Assembly (NCBI GenBank): GCA_022829145.1 | Contig: CM040750.1 | Location: 2,530,001 to 2,594,000 of the forward strand | Direction of reading: 5' to 3' | DNA from: Albula goreensis | Taxonomy: Eukaryota > Chordata > Actinopteri > Albuliformes > Albulidae | Length of the DNA: 64,000 bases | Shown: positions 11,721-23,141 of the stretch, piece after piece | Position numbering within the stretch: position 1 is the stretch's first letter | Layout: the number at the start of each line of letters is the position of its first letter | The notes under the pieces: model-generated | The model's input: the letters and a program-made list of their open reading frames with translations, nothing else | The model's database searches: none | What the model was told of the DNA's origin: nothing | Program-made: the position numbers and the translations under genes

Positions 11721-12412
11721 CGCAGTTTAATGCCGTTAACCTGCAGTGTACTGTAACAGAAAATGTCTACACAGGGAACGCAGGTATACCCAATAAAACA
11801 GATTTTTGCAGCGCACAGATGCCACGTCATTGTGATTTTTAATACAATTCCCAAGACTCGGCACAGAAAACAAAAAACACAACACAGCAGGAACACATTA
11901 TATTCTATGGTTTGATGAATATTCTGAAACTAAATTGGACGCTTTTAGTAATAACATCCTATTCGTCCTCATCTGTTAGATTCACTGTCACGGGGCCTTG
12001 TTATGCCAGTATAGTCCAAGGTAGTAGATGAGCCTTGAAGTGCAGATTCTGGGACAGACTTGAATTGAGAACAGATGAAACTCCATGAGCTTTTCTTCTA
12101 TATGATTGTGATCATCTCATAGAACCTGTAAATGTATGTTGCTCAATGACGATGCACGATTTGACTTTACTACTTTCTACTTTTTACTATTACTTTCTGC
12201 AGCTTCAAGTTACCCTTGATTGAGGGAGGAGATTAGATTAAAAATACCTTTTATCCAGTATCAACCATTATACGATTAATGTACAATAAGAAGAAACAGT
12301 AGAAAAGTCAAGTAACCCAAAGCGGTTGTAGCTTGGGCATGAAAAGTAGAACTGAAACAGTGTATAAAATAGTAAGGGTCCAATATGGCCATCTACCAGT
12401 AATATGACAACA
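11721..12412. other. Unique noncoding DNA
   Basis: No recognisable element. The sequence returns to AT-rich composition. Confidence 0.5.
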
Positions 12413-12433
12413 TATTATTATTATTATTATTAC
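12413..12433. repeat. (ATT)7 microsatellite
   Basis: A perfect run of about seven ATT units in AT-rich DNA. Confidence 0.95.
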
Positions 12434-13779
12434 TGTTTTGCAAATGTTACATCTAACAAAATACAGTAAAATGAATATAGTATGCAAATAATTATTAAAG
12501 AATATGCCACGTATGAAATGGCTGGATGAAAACCCCACTCTGCTCACTTGCCATTTTGACATACTGCAGCAGCTCTCTTATCATGAGTTTGCCATGTAGG
12601 CCAAACAGTGGTGTAGTTTGCCATTTTTATATTATGTATGTATCTCCTCTCTATAAGTCAGAATGAATAACAGAGTGGATAGTTTATTCTGTACCATCAC
12701 AGAAAAGGCTGCACATACTGGCAGGAAGAGTTCTCTCAAAGATCAAACGGTCAATAACACACTTCAGGTGTAAAATATTAGAAGGGAGGACTGTTGTAAC
12801 CTTAACATACTTTTTTCCAGAGGAGAGTTCAAGTTCAACCTGAGCTGTAATCCCCTGGTGAATTATGGCTCCATTTTGCAATCAGTTGTGTGCTGGCAGC
12901 GAACTGCCAAGTAAGTGCAGCTGAATTCGAAATCTTGGTGAAATTCCAGCCATAACTTCAGGACTTAAGAGGGGGTTTGTTATTTCAGTGCCGTTCAATG
13001 CCAGTGACACCCAGTTTCAGAGTTAGGGTCACATGATGTGCCATTCTTTGCTCTTTTAGTTAAAACCACAGTGTAGTAATAATGACATTTCTACATACAT
13101 AAGGAGACACTTTGAGGACATGCTGAAAAAAAGAAGAGAACACAATATTAATACGAGACAGAACAGCAGCACAGGGTTATTTACCCCATTTGCGTGCTGT
13201 CTGTGCTCATAAAAGTTGGCGCTGTTAGTGGGTGGAATACACGTGCTTCATTCTGTGTGGCGAAACAGCGGGGCGTTTGTGCCCCAAGTTTACAGTTTAC
13301 CCATTAAACGACCTCCTTTTACGGAGGCCCAGCTCAGAGTTTTGTGGCGAGTAATCACTTTCTCCACCTGCAGATGGGCCGCTAGATTTATGCGGCAGGC
13401 AGGCACGGATGTGCCATGGTGTGGAGCTGCCTGTTACCATCAGCGCTCCTGACAAACACACCTGGTTTCGCTAGCTTTGGCAGAAGATTCATTCCCAGGA
13501 AGCCTTTGTGAGTGTTTATGTCTTCCTTGTGTTTAAGAGGATAAGTCTTAACAGCTGTGGGGAACTTTTTTTTTCGCAGTAATGTACACAACTCACACGG
13601 AGATTAATCTGTTTCAAGGTGTGGCAGTCATGGAGAGGAGGAGGGGGTGTGTCCTTAAGGGAGCGGGCGGGTATAGCTTGATGGTCACCATGGAAATGGA
13701 AGATACTTGCAAACATGGCACCTTTATAGTGTTTATATATACAGTATATATAATGTATTTTTTTTTATTTCTGAAACTG
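12434..13779. other. Unique noncoding DNA with one regulatory-like stretch
   Basis: Most of it is featureless. The part at about 13190-13460 is less AT-rich, with CpG-bearing words (gttggcgctgttagtggg, ggcgaaacagcggggcg), and could be a conserved noncoding element. Near 13683, 'ggtcaccatggaaa' is a weak RFX X-box look-alike (11 of 14 positions by eye). Confidence 0.35.
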
Positions 13780-13808
13780 TTAGATACCTACAGTTGATAG
13801 GTATCTAA
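13780..13808. repeat. Perfect 10 bp hairpin
   Basis: TTAGATACCT and AGGTATCTAA form a perfect 10 bp inverted repeat around a 9 nt loop. There is no T-run or gene nearby that would make it a terminator. It may be a chance palindrome or the remnant of a small palindromic insertion. Confidence 0.8.
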
Positions 13809-14242
13809 TTTTAAAAAGTGAAGGATCAATTAGATAGCAGTCTTGACCTATTGTCAGTTATATCTGGTTCTTTTTTAGTCATTAACAGTGCACACATCTT
13901 GTCTTCTGTGATACTAAGAGCGAAATCCTCTAAGAGATATATGATTAGTGTGCCACTCTGAGGCCAAGCTGACAAGTGTGGTGTGCGACAGAAATTAGGT
14001 TATCCCCTCCAGTCGCTCCTCAGGGGTCTTGCAGACAATGAGACTCTCTGGTGAAGAATGAATTATATTTCTGATGAATGTGGTTTTCACACATCAGTTT
14101 GCATTTCACATGTTCCCTCAAGGACCCGGATATTCAGTAGGTAGTATTTTATCATGTGGGTAAGAATGGGATACTTTGAGTTTGTGATTGTAGTGCTTAA
14201 ATATGAAACAGTGTGAGGGAGGTTATTATACAATGCTGAAAA
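13809..14242. other. Unique noncoding DNA
   Basis: No gene or repeat recognised. Confidence 0.5.
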
Positions 14243-14612
14243 TACAGGTAATGAACAAAAAATGAAAACACCTATGTACAAAGCAGAGGCTACCTAACAG
14301 ATGTGGCTCAGCAATTAATTAAGCGAATAACATCCCAGCATGCATAAGGTCATGTATAAAATGCTGGACAGGCCTGGCTGCCCATAATTATGGTGAGGAT
14401 GACTGCGGGAAGAGACCTCCGTGACTTTGAGAGGGGGTGATGATTGGAGCACGTTTGGCAGAGGCTTCAGAGATCAGGACCGCTCAAACTGCTGACGTCT
14501 CATAAGCAACAGAGTCTAATGTCAGGATGGAATTCCAATGGATGGACGCCATCAGCAAAAGGGCAGCAGTGGGCATCGTGTGTGATCCAGGACTAAGATT
14601 CACATGTGTAAA
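14243..14612 (+). mobile_element. Tc1/mariner transposon relic, 5' part
   Basis: The sequence follows the 5' half of a fish Tc1-type element: 'acaggtaatgaac', 'gaaaacacc', 'gtggctcagcaatta', then 'aacatcccagcatgc' and 'ggtcatgtataaaatgctgg'. It then enters the transposase N-terminus, where DFERG is followed one frame over by MIGARLAEASE and later QTADVS. These match the Tc1 paired-like helix-turn-helix, usually read as FERGMIVGARLAG with ETA or QTADL following. Stops interrupt it after FERG and after TADVS, and a frame change lies between the two blocks. The catalytic DDE domain and the 3' inverted repeat are absent, so this is a dead, truncated copy. Confidence 0.65.
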
Positions 14613-14680
14613 ACATATGTGACCAGTTGAATGCAAATTCTAACCTTTGACAAGAGCAGTCAATCATAAGGAATAAATGT

Positions 14681-14703
14681 ATTATTATTATTATTATTAT
14701 TAT
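14681..14703. repeat. (ATT)n microsatellite
   Basis: About seven and a half ATT units immediately downstream of the Tc1 relic. Confidence 0.95.
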
Positions 14704-15041
14704 CTGTAGGATATATGAAAAACTGAAGAAAGACAGAGGGAGAGAGGGTGCATAAATGCAGTCATATAAAGGCTCTTTTGACCACAGAACCAAGCTGCTT
14801 TGGACCATCCTGTTTAACAGCCCAAATGGACCCAATGGTTCTCAGCAGCATGGAAGACCAGCTCAAGACCAGCCCCTCATTCCAGCTGTCTGTCAAATCC
14901 ACAAAGGGCTATTTTTATTTTATTTTTTTTCTTTTCCTGATTTCGTTTGCGAGGATTACAAAGCTGGAGCACAAAACGCCTGAGGGGAGTGTCTCTCGAT
15001 ATGCCAAGTTCCTAGTACACCTCTCTCCCCTTTCTTTCTGA
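14704..15041. other. Unique noncoding DNA
   Basis: Two overlapping frames (97 and 75 codons) show no domain and end in T-rich sequence; nothing else is recognised. Confidence 0.5.
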
Positions 15042-15073
15042 CCCCCCACCCCCACCCCCACCCCCACCCCACC
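15042..15073. repeat. (CCCCCA)n microsatellite
   Basis: About five units of CCCCCA with slight irregularity. The complementary strand is G-rich with runs of five G separated by single T, and so could form a G-quadruplex. Confidence 0.9.
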
Positions 15074-16020
15074 ATATCGGTGCTCACTGCAGGCGCCTGT
15101 GAGCCCCCCGACCGGGGAGCTGGCCCGGCCCGGGGTTTGCGTCGTACAGAGGTGCAAATTGTCTGCAGGATTGTGTCTGAGCTGCCTTAATCTCCGCAGT
15201 AGTCACGGGGTCAGGCTGCCTGCCTTCTCAGAGCCATGCTCATTACTGTGGGCTGCATCTCTTGGTACTGTGTGCTCGCCCATTCAGAGCACTTTTATTT
15301 AGGAACATACGCCTTCTTGAAGGTGGTTTGGTCCCAGGAAATCCTAAGGCAAATGACAGTCACATTGACAAATGATATCTGATTTTTTTAATGTGGAGGT
15401 ACTGAACGGGTACACTGTGAACTGAACAGTATGGGCAGAGACACACAGTTGGCATCATGTTAATGCGCTTGACTCAGCTGACAGGCAGGCAGAGAGGGAC
15501 AGGTGTACGGTTGGAAAATGCTGGCAAGCTACTGAGAGTTCAGTGCAATGTATGCAAACAATAGGATCATTCTTTCACTCTGAAAAACACATTGGAAATG
15601 TATGGCATTGAATGATAAGCTAAAAATAGAGTTTGGGTAGAAGTTTGTGCAGGTGCTGCTCTTTGTTAGCGCTCTGCAGTATTTGCACTGAGACAAAGCA
15701 GCCAGTTTGTCTGGGTGAGCAATGTTTTTTTTAATGATTCCTGAATGTTTAATTTACCCAAGAGGTGATGTGTCACTCTTCTCTCTCTCTCTCTCTGTAG
15801 CCACAACACGTAAAATACATTTGAAATCAGTATGAATCAATTGGTAATGCTCCCCTCGTAAATACACCTTTCTGTGTGGAGGTAATTCTGCATTTCCTTC
15901 AGTTTCTCTTCACTGTCCAATGAGTTATGCACTGAAGTCAGATTTTCACCTTGAAAATCTGTTGGAATCACTCTGCTTCATTTCATTTCTGCTGGTACCT
16001 TAGCCAACCAGTGCATTTCC
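15074..16020. other. Unique noncoding DNA
   Basis: The left 150 bp has CpG-bearing words (ccccgaccggggagc, cccggcccggggtttgcgtcg). A (CT)8 run at 15781-15796 followed by 'tgtag' resembles a splice acceptor but no frame follows it. Otherwise nothing is recognised. Confidence 0.45.
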
Positions 16021-16143
16021 TTTACACTGCTGAGTCTGGCTTTTCATGAGTCCATCTCTGAACCTTTACACCGCTGAGTCTGGCTTTTCATGAGTCCATC
16101 CCTGAACCTTTACAGTGCTAAGTCTGGCCTTTCATGCATCCAC
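16021..16143. repeat. Three-copy 44 bp tandem repeat
   Basis: Copies start at 16021, 16065 and 16109, with TTTACA followed by a GCTGAG/GCTAAG word, CTGGCTTTTCATGAG and TCCATC in each. The first two differ at about one site; the third is more diverged and incomplete. Confidence 0.92.
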
Positions 16144-18559
16144 AGCCCTGTGTCCACTGCCAAAGAGTGTCGGCTGACATGGAAAGCAGTGAGGGGTCGT
16201 AGGCGTTCATGTCATACCTCCATAGCCGTCTTTCCGATATTATACCCCCACCCCCCATCCCCCAAACCCTCATGCAATTGGTAACTGTTTTTTTAAGCCA
16301 AGGTATGAGCTGGAGAGGAAAAACAAATGTGCTGATGCGTTTTAGTGTGAGGATGCGAATGCATGGCACCCAGCTGCGCCGTATCGGTGGAGCTCAGCTG
16401 AACGCAGCATGTCCATGCCAGCTGCGTCTTTGTTGTGAAGAGACAATATGAGGGTTCCAGTAGCACAGTTTTGTTGTGACCTCTGTGTACTAACAGATCA
16501 TGAGTTCTACATCCCTGCCAGTGGGGGAACCTGTTAAATCACTGCTAGGAAAAAACAAATAAAAAAACCTAACAAATCACATGAGAATCATTCCATTTCT
16601 CATGTAGGTGCAGCACTTTTGTCAGGTTATATATTCATGAAACCTAAGCAATATTTATGACTCTTTCGTCATCAAATTGTAAAGAAAGAAGGGATGAAGC
16701 AAGGCGAATGTCTCAATGAGAACAGATGGCAAAGATCCATATGTAACAAATATCCAATAGAAACAGAAAGCTTCTAACAACTAAACAGAAATGCAGGTAT
16801 TTAATCTTTCAACCAGACTTTATTTATTATAATCACTTTTTGTATTTAAAAATGTATGCTGTCAACAAGTGCTGCTTAAAATGTAAGTTTATAAATCAGG
16901 TTAAAAACATGTCATGGAGGTCACAATGTTACTCATGAACAATGTAGCCTCAGAATAATGTTAAATGAGGAATGAGGATGTCTAAATTCTGAAAAGCACA
17001 CTCTTCAATATTCTTAACCTCCCTCTCTCTTTTGTCTCTTTGTGACAAGTTCAGAGAGTATCATGTAGGGACACGAGGTAAGAAAATGTATACAGTGTTT
17101 ATATATAATGGGAACACCACCAGAGACTGCAGGTGAGAGAGAACAGGGCTTTGCTATTGGTCAGTCCTGCAGGTGCATTGGCAGAGCTTTTGAGGTGGAG
17201 GAAACAATGTAACCCACTTTGGTGCTGAGAGTGACAAGGATCAGGAGGTCTCTAGAGAGCACGTGGTTGAGGTACAGCAGGTGCGCGTCTGAAAACTCAA
17301 ACTCAAAAATGTGCATCCCTCTTTCCTTCTTTTTCTCTTCCTTCTTTTCATTGTGACCCGGAAATGTCTGAGCTGGCAACAAACAAGAATATCTGCGCTG
17401 TAAACAGCCCAAGATATGAGTTATTTTGTGTTCTCACTTTCTTTCTTTGATGATAGATGCACACATCAGTCCTTTCTGTGAAAACTTGTTTCTGATTTCA
17501 CTGACTTGAGGACCTAGAATGACTTATGACACTGCAGTGGACAAACTGGGTATTCAGGTGAAATGTTCATATGATTCACTTTTCACAATATATCCAGTTT
17601 GTTTTTTGGGGGTGTGGAATTTTCTCACCCCTCTGATTTTTCCATGCAAACTGGCCTCATTAGACCCCTATCATGGGAACCAACAGATTTTGAGTAGGCA
17701 GCTAATTGTGTGACTCCTTTTCCTTCACATGTTAACAAGCTCATTATTTTTTGCACTGCAGATGAAACAGTAACCATGAAAAGTAATACTGTCTATGAGA
17801 TCATAGGAACACAAAGTCAGAACTCATAGCTGCACCATGAATGGCCGTCTTTACTGCGTAAGCCACGCAAAGGCCCTGATCAGTTTGTTTCGAGGATGGC
17901 TGAATTCTATGAAGATTCTTGTTTATACATGTTATATTCACAAGGAGTATGGAATGTAATGACAAGGGAGGGGACATCTGGTTCAAAACCGGACGTAAGC
18001 AGCACTGCTAATTTATATGGAACCCCTTTCCTGTAGTCTAAAATCAATCAGTCAGTCTTAAATGTCAACCTGTTGTAACCCTGTTTTATTAACCTTGTTT
18101 AAGTTGGGTGTGGTTAGTTTTGTCAGAGGAAGCCGTACACATATAATCTCCCTCTGATTCATATAAGGACAAGCCCTCGCTTCTTTCCTCATTGCAGATC
18201 TCATACAAATCACATGCACTAATCATATAATAACATTGGTCTTTTGTTATAACATGAAGGGTTAACATCATGACTCTTACTTGGGACTTGTTTGGCCGGG
18301 AGAGGCCGCTAGAGAGCAAGGGGACGGGAGATTTTAACTGGCTTAACCCTTATTTTCCCCTGGTAAGGATGAGCCAATCAGTGCCTTGCTTGTGTGGACC
18401 CCCAGCTATGGCTGGTGACGGCAGGACTAGGACTCAAACACTCAGCTGTGGGACCCACAGCTGCACCTACAGAAAACACATTCACTTTGTGGGCCACCCA
18501 AACTCCTAGTAAATGGCTGGATGTTAAATGCACCTGGTCAGTTTGAGCAGAGAGGAATT
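16144..18559. other. Unique noncoding DNA
   Basis: No exon or repeat recognised over 2.4 kb. The stretch at 17090-17420 is less AT-rich, and an 83-codon minus-strand frame there has no family resemblance. The stretch at 18270-18510 contains 'gagccaatcag', a CCAAT-type box, without a following transcript signal. Confidence 0.45.
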
Positions 18560-19085
18560 ATTTATTATTATGGCCCCTTCCAGAAATTAATGTATGAGGA
18601 ACTATGTGACACGCACAGGATGCCCCTCCCATACATGACGTCTTTGACCGCAGGGCAGATTCAGACACCATAAATATTTTCAGATGATACAAAACAGTCA
18701 TTTAACTCCTTTTTTGGAATGAGCGATCACACCAGAAAGTCTGGCGCTCTATATTAATGAGGAAATGGAGTAATCCTAATAAGCAGGTTTCTTTTAATTA
18801 AAAAGCTCTGTAAATAATTACCTTATAATCCATCTGTCAAAATTGATCAGGGTTCCAGTTAATATGTTTGATTACAGCGAAGGAAGCCGGGCCTCCTGCA
18901 CACAACGCCTCCATCCCCGGTATTACTTCTGACCCAGTTGAGTATGCTAATAGCGTATTAATAATTGATGGTCATATAAAATTCGGCTCTGCTGTGCTGA
19001 TTCGGCAGTATTAACGAAGCTGGCCGGGTAAATGATTTATTATGACCGATTCTCCTCTGGATTTTTAATTCTAATAAGTAAACAT
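18560..19085. promoter_or_regulatory. Candidate conserved noncoding element (POU/homeodomain-rich)
   Basis: Dense with homeodomain-type words: 'tattaatgagg', 'ttttaattaaaaag', 'aaataattacc', ATGCTAAT at 18943-18950, and 'gtattaataattgatgg' right after it. The sequence is repeat-free, and frames are short. It ends about 110 bp before the 38 bp minisatellite. This is the strongest enhancer-like texture in the left half, but the evidence is motif density alone. Confidence 0.35.
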
Positions 19086-19198
19086 TTTGTTCTGCTGGTG
19101 TCTATTCATCACACCGCGTCCCTCCACGGCCCAACGCACTTCCTCGTTTCTCGCCAGGCACCGGCCCTATTTTTCATCCACTCCCACAGCACTACGCA
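19086..19198. other. Unique spacer before the 38 bp minisatellite
   Basis: Short GC-balanced stretch with no feature recognised. Confidence 0.5.
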
Positions 19199-20511
19199 GG
19201 TGCTTGCTGGGGGGTGGTGTTGGTGCACGGGTGACAGTGTGAGTGCTGGGGGGTGGTGTGGGTGCGCGGGCTTCAGTGTGACTGCTGGGGGGTTGTGTGT
19301 GAGGGCGACAGCATGAGTGCTGGGGGGTGGTGTGGGTGCACGGGCGACAGCGTGAGCACTGGGGGATGGTGGGGGTGCGCGGCTGACAACGTGAGTGCTG
19401 GGGGTGCTGTGGGTGTGCGGGTGACAGCGTGAGTGCTGGGGGTGCTGTGGGTGTGCGGGTGACAACGTGAGTGCTGGGGGTGCTGTGGGTGGGCGGGCAA
19501 CAGCGTGAGTGCTGGGGGGGTGTGGGTGCGCGGGCAGGCGTGACAGCGTGAGTGCTGGGGGTGGTGTGGGTGTGCAGGCGACAGCGTGAGTGCTGGGGGT
19601 GCTGTGGGTGTGCGGGTGACAGCGTGAGTGCTGGGGGTGGTGTGGGTGCGCGGGCAACAGCGTGAGTGCTGGGGGTGGTGTGGGTGTGCAGGTGACAGCG
19701 TGAGTGCTGGGGGTGGTGTGGGTGTGCGGGTGACAGCGTGAGCGCTGGGGGTGTGTGTGGTGCGCGGGTGACAGCGTGAGTGCTGGGGGTGGTGTGGGTG
19801 TGCGGGTGACAGCGTGAGTCCTGGGGGTGGTGTGGGTGTGCGGGTGACAGCGTGAGTGCTGAGGGTGGTGTGGTGCGCGGGCGACAGCGTGAGTGCTGGG
19901 GGTGGTGTGGGTGTGCGGGTGACAGCGTGAGTGCTGGGGGTGGTGTGGGTGCGCGGGCGGAGCGTGAGTGCTGGGGGTGGTGTGGGTGCGCGGGCGACAG
20001 CGTGAGTGCTGGGGGTGGTGTGGGTGTGCGGGTGACAGCGTGAGTGCTGGGGGTGCTGTGGGTGCGAAAAAGAGGACAATATGTTCAAAAGAGTTCCAGG
20101 GTGACAGCGTGAGTGCTGGGGGTGGTGTGGGTGCCAGCGGGCGACAGTGTGAGTGCTGGGGGGGTGGTGTGGGTGCGCGGGTGACAGTGTGAGTGCGGGG
20201 TGGTGTGGGTGTGCGGGTGACAGCGTGAGTGCTGGGGGTGCTGTGGGTGCGCGGGTGACAGCGTGAGTGCTGAGGGTGTGTGGGTGCGCGGGCGACAGTG
20301 TGAGTGCTGGGGGTGGTGGTGTCGGTGCGCGGGTGACAGTGTGAGTGCTGGGGGGTGGTGTGGGTGTGCGGGCGACAGCGTGAGTGCTGGGGGTGGTGTG
20401 GGTGTGCGGGTGACAGTGTGAGTGCTGAGTGCTACGGGGTGGAGTGCTGGGGGTTATCGGCGGGTGACAGTGTGATGGTTGAGTTTATGGGCGACAGTGT
20501 GATGTTCAGTG
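19199..20511. repeat. 38 bp G-rich minisatellite, about 33 units
   Basis: The unit reads approximately GTGACAGCGTGAGTGCTG followed by GGGGTGGTGTGGGTGTGCGG, total 38 bp. Units vary from about 34 to 40 bp, with recurring variants (GGTGCTGTGGG for GGTGGTGTGGG, GCGACAG for GTGACAG, CAACG for CAGCG). Both ends are degenerate, and the core is more homogeneous. The plus strand is strongly G-rich with several GGG runs per unit. The minus-strand frames of 271 and 182 codons exist only because the unit lacks stops in every frame. Confidence 0.97.
20066..20099 (+). repeat. 34 bp flank-derived insert inside the minisatellite
   Basis: A non-repeat block beginning 'gaaaaagaggacaatatg' interrupts the array. 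It is identical over 34 bp to 20616-20649, which lies in unique DNA beyond the right end of the array. Offset between the copies is 550 bp. Confidence 0.95.
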
Positions 20512-22809
20512 GTACTTTAACATTAGGATAAGTATCAGTGGTGAAATTGCACAAAAATATAACAAAAATATAAATAATAAAACCTGATAAAAAATAACTA
20601 CACATCCTCAACAAAGAAAAAGAGGACAATATGTTCAAAAGAGTTCCAGAGCATACAGGTGATCATATAGCATTCAGAAAGCTCTCTTGGAAAAAAATGA
20701 ATAGCAATAACCTAAGAAGATTTCAGTTATTTCTGGTTGATTATTGGTTCATTTAAAATAGATTTTAGAGATTATGACAACAGCTACCTATTTTAAAGTA
20801 AGGCATTGCTAATATAAGTAGTGATCCCAATCAATAAATGATTCAGATTCTTAAAATGGCTTTATTTGATGTTTTGTGACAGATAGCATATATGAAATGT
20901 TGTTTGCATTGCATACAATATGTTTCTAACAGTGCAGTGATCAAAACTGCAGGACACTCACACTACTCACACCTGTGTTTACTTAGTGTTACTGGTGATC
21001 CTATTCTGATCACAGTTTTAACACACAATTAAAGCACTCAATTTTTTATCTCTTTACACACAAGTTTTATCAGGAAGGAAAGAGTTTAATGAAAGGCACA
21101 GACAGTGTGTGTGCACCCATGCACCTGTCCAAGTAGTTAGGCAGCCTTTATAATACCATTAAAACAAAAATAAACCAGCTACAGCTTGACTTTAGATATA
21201 GTCTTGGTTGGCCTTAACTTAATAGCTTTGCATATTAATTGAGGAAAAAGTTAAGAATAAAAGAAATATACCTGCAACGCAATTAACCTCAGGTTCATTT
21301 GCTGTTTTAAGAATGTGGGCACTGAAAAGAAAAATGTCAACTGAGGTGGTCAGCACCGCGCTACAGCCACTAAGCTCTGGCTTTATGGTGGGCCAAATGT
21401 ACCTGGGGACATTTTGAGAAGATTAAAATAAAAAAATCTGTTGTCACGTCAACATCCGAAGGTGATAAACAGTACAACAAATTTTCAGCAGTTATTTTTG
21501 ACTTGACTGGCTAAAGCGAAGTACATGACAAAGCAGTACAAACGGTCCTCAAGTTGCGATCATACATGACAGCCTTAAGGCCTTGGAATTAACCTCTGAC
21601 CTCAAGCAATTTGTTTATTGCACAATGACACCATGAACCATGAACCATGTCACCCATCACCACTTTTTTCCTCTTTTATGGATAGTACATTAAAGTAAAT
21701 GTGCTGAAATGAAGTTTGAAAAATGTAAGTTTTGCAAACTTCCTCTCAAATAAACTTTTAATCAACAGGAAACATTTGACATTTTGATATTTTGGTAATT
21801 ATGTCTCCTTTGTCTACCTACCAAGAGAAGACAAAAGTCATAGTTTTCATTTCTTTGCATGCGTTATGGAGGTATCTGAGCTGTGCCACATTTAGCACTG
21901 ACAGAATGACTAACGGCAGTTTATGGGAATGATACACAGCTCAAATCAAAACTGAGGAGAAAACTCCAAATACAGCTGTTTAGCACTTCATACTCTGTGT
22001 GTTTATATAAAGGAAATCAAACTAATTAAAATTGTTTTTGAACAAATTATTTTGAAAACTGTTTTTGAAGAAAAATGCAATTTCTTCACTTGGAGGGGTA
22101 ACTGTTTTAATTTATTTTTAATGATTAAAAGCACATGAATTACCTGAAAAATACATTTGCAAGCAATCCTTATGAATCTCACACTAAGGTCTTTTTCACT
22201 TATGTTAGAGAATTGAATCCAAAAAATCAATTCCATCATTAAAAGGATTGGGCCACTTCATTACCTCTGCCCCAGAACTCAAATATGTCAGGAATCAATT
22301 GTTGGAATGGGTAGTGTTTTTCTGGGAGATGTCAGGTCAAGCAACCTATTTATCTTTCTGTCACTCCAAAAAAGAAAAAAGCCTGGATGGTTGCCAGTAT
22401 TTTGCCAGTAAAATGCCATTATTTTTTTTTAACCTGAAAGTGACTTCCCTTGAAGTGCATCCCTTGATTTAATACAGCTTTTGAACATTCCATGTTTTGA
22501 GACAAAATACCTGCAATGGAAGCAGTGTCCATTCCAGTTTCCCAAAAAATGTGTTACAACCAAATTTCTGGATTTTATGATCACAGCCACATTCCAGTAA
22601 ATTCTAATGAACTTGGGAACCTTGCTTGATGTTCATAATTAATGACTGGGTCTTAAATTTTTCTGTATGGTAAATTACTACCCCAGACTCTTTGACTGTT
22701 GCCTCGTGAGTAGAAATCAGATTTTGAAGTAGCATTAGTAACGGTCAACGATCAGAAGGTGCAAGGTGTTGCATATCTCTTGTCCACTCTGTCCAGTAAA
22801 GCATTAACA
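20512..22809. other. Unique noncoding DNA downstream of the minisatellite
   Basis: Contains the second copy of the 34 bp block at 20616-20649 in otherwise AT-rich sequence. The stretch around 21330-21620 is less AT-rich and has several CpG words. A short direct repeat 'ccatgaaccatgaaccatg' sits near 21632. No gene is recognised. Confidence 0.45.
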
Positions 22810-23133
22810 CAGTGGTTCTTAACCTTGTTGGAGGGACTGAACCCCACCAGTTTCATATGCGCATTCACCGAACCCTTCTTAGTTGGAAAAATAAAATGTT
22901 TTTTTCAAATTCAAAACATAGGTATAGATTTTACTGGTGCACAAAATGAACCGTGCATCAACATCACTGTGTTCAAATAACAAAACCATCAAAACATGAT
23001 TTTCGCACAAAAACAAAAATGGGGCGTGACATCATGAATCATATGAGTCGGGTGTGCCTTGACCTCCGCCGAACCCCTGAGACTGACTCCCCGAACCCCT
23101 GGGGTTCGATCGAACCCAGGTTAAGAACCAGTG
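22810..23133. mobile_element. Nonautonomous hAT-type DNA transposon (MITE)
   Basis: The left end CAGTGGTTCTTAACCT pairs with the right end AGGTTAAGAACCAGTG, giving a terminal inverted repeat of about 16 bp with one mismatch. Both ends are flanked by the perfect 8 bp direct repeat CATTAACA (22802-22809 and 23134-23141), the target-duplication length of hAT elements. Size is 324 bp with no transposase. The right end has an internal palindrome (ccctggggttcgatcgaacc). The TIR resembles those of Charlie-like hAT families. A perfect target duplication suggests a fairly recent insertion. Confidence 0.93.
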
Positions 23134-23141
23134 CATTAACA

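Noticed and set aside
15779-15800. Polypyrimidine tract plus TAG as a splice acceptor
   Set aside because: It is a (CT)8 microsatellite and no open frame follows.
19109-20088. Frames of 182 and 271 codons rich in HPQHSRCHPHTH-type repeats
   Set aside because: Stop-free 38 bp minisatellite in varying frames; not coding.
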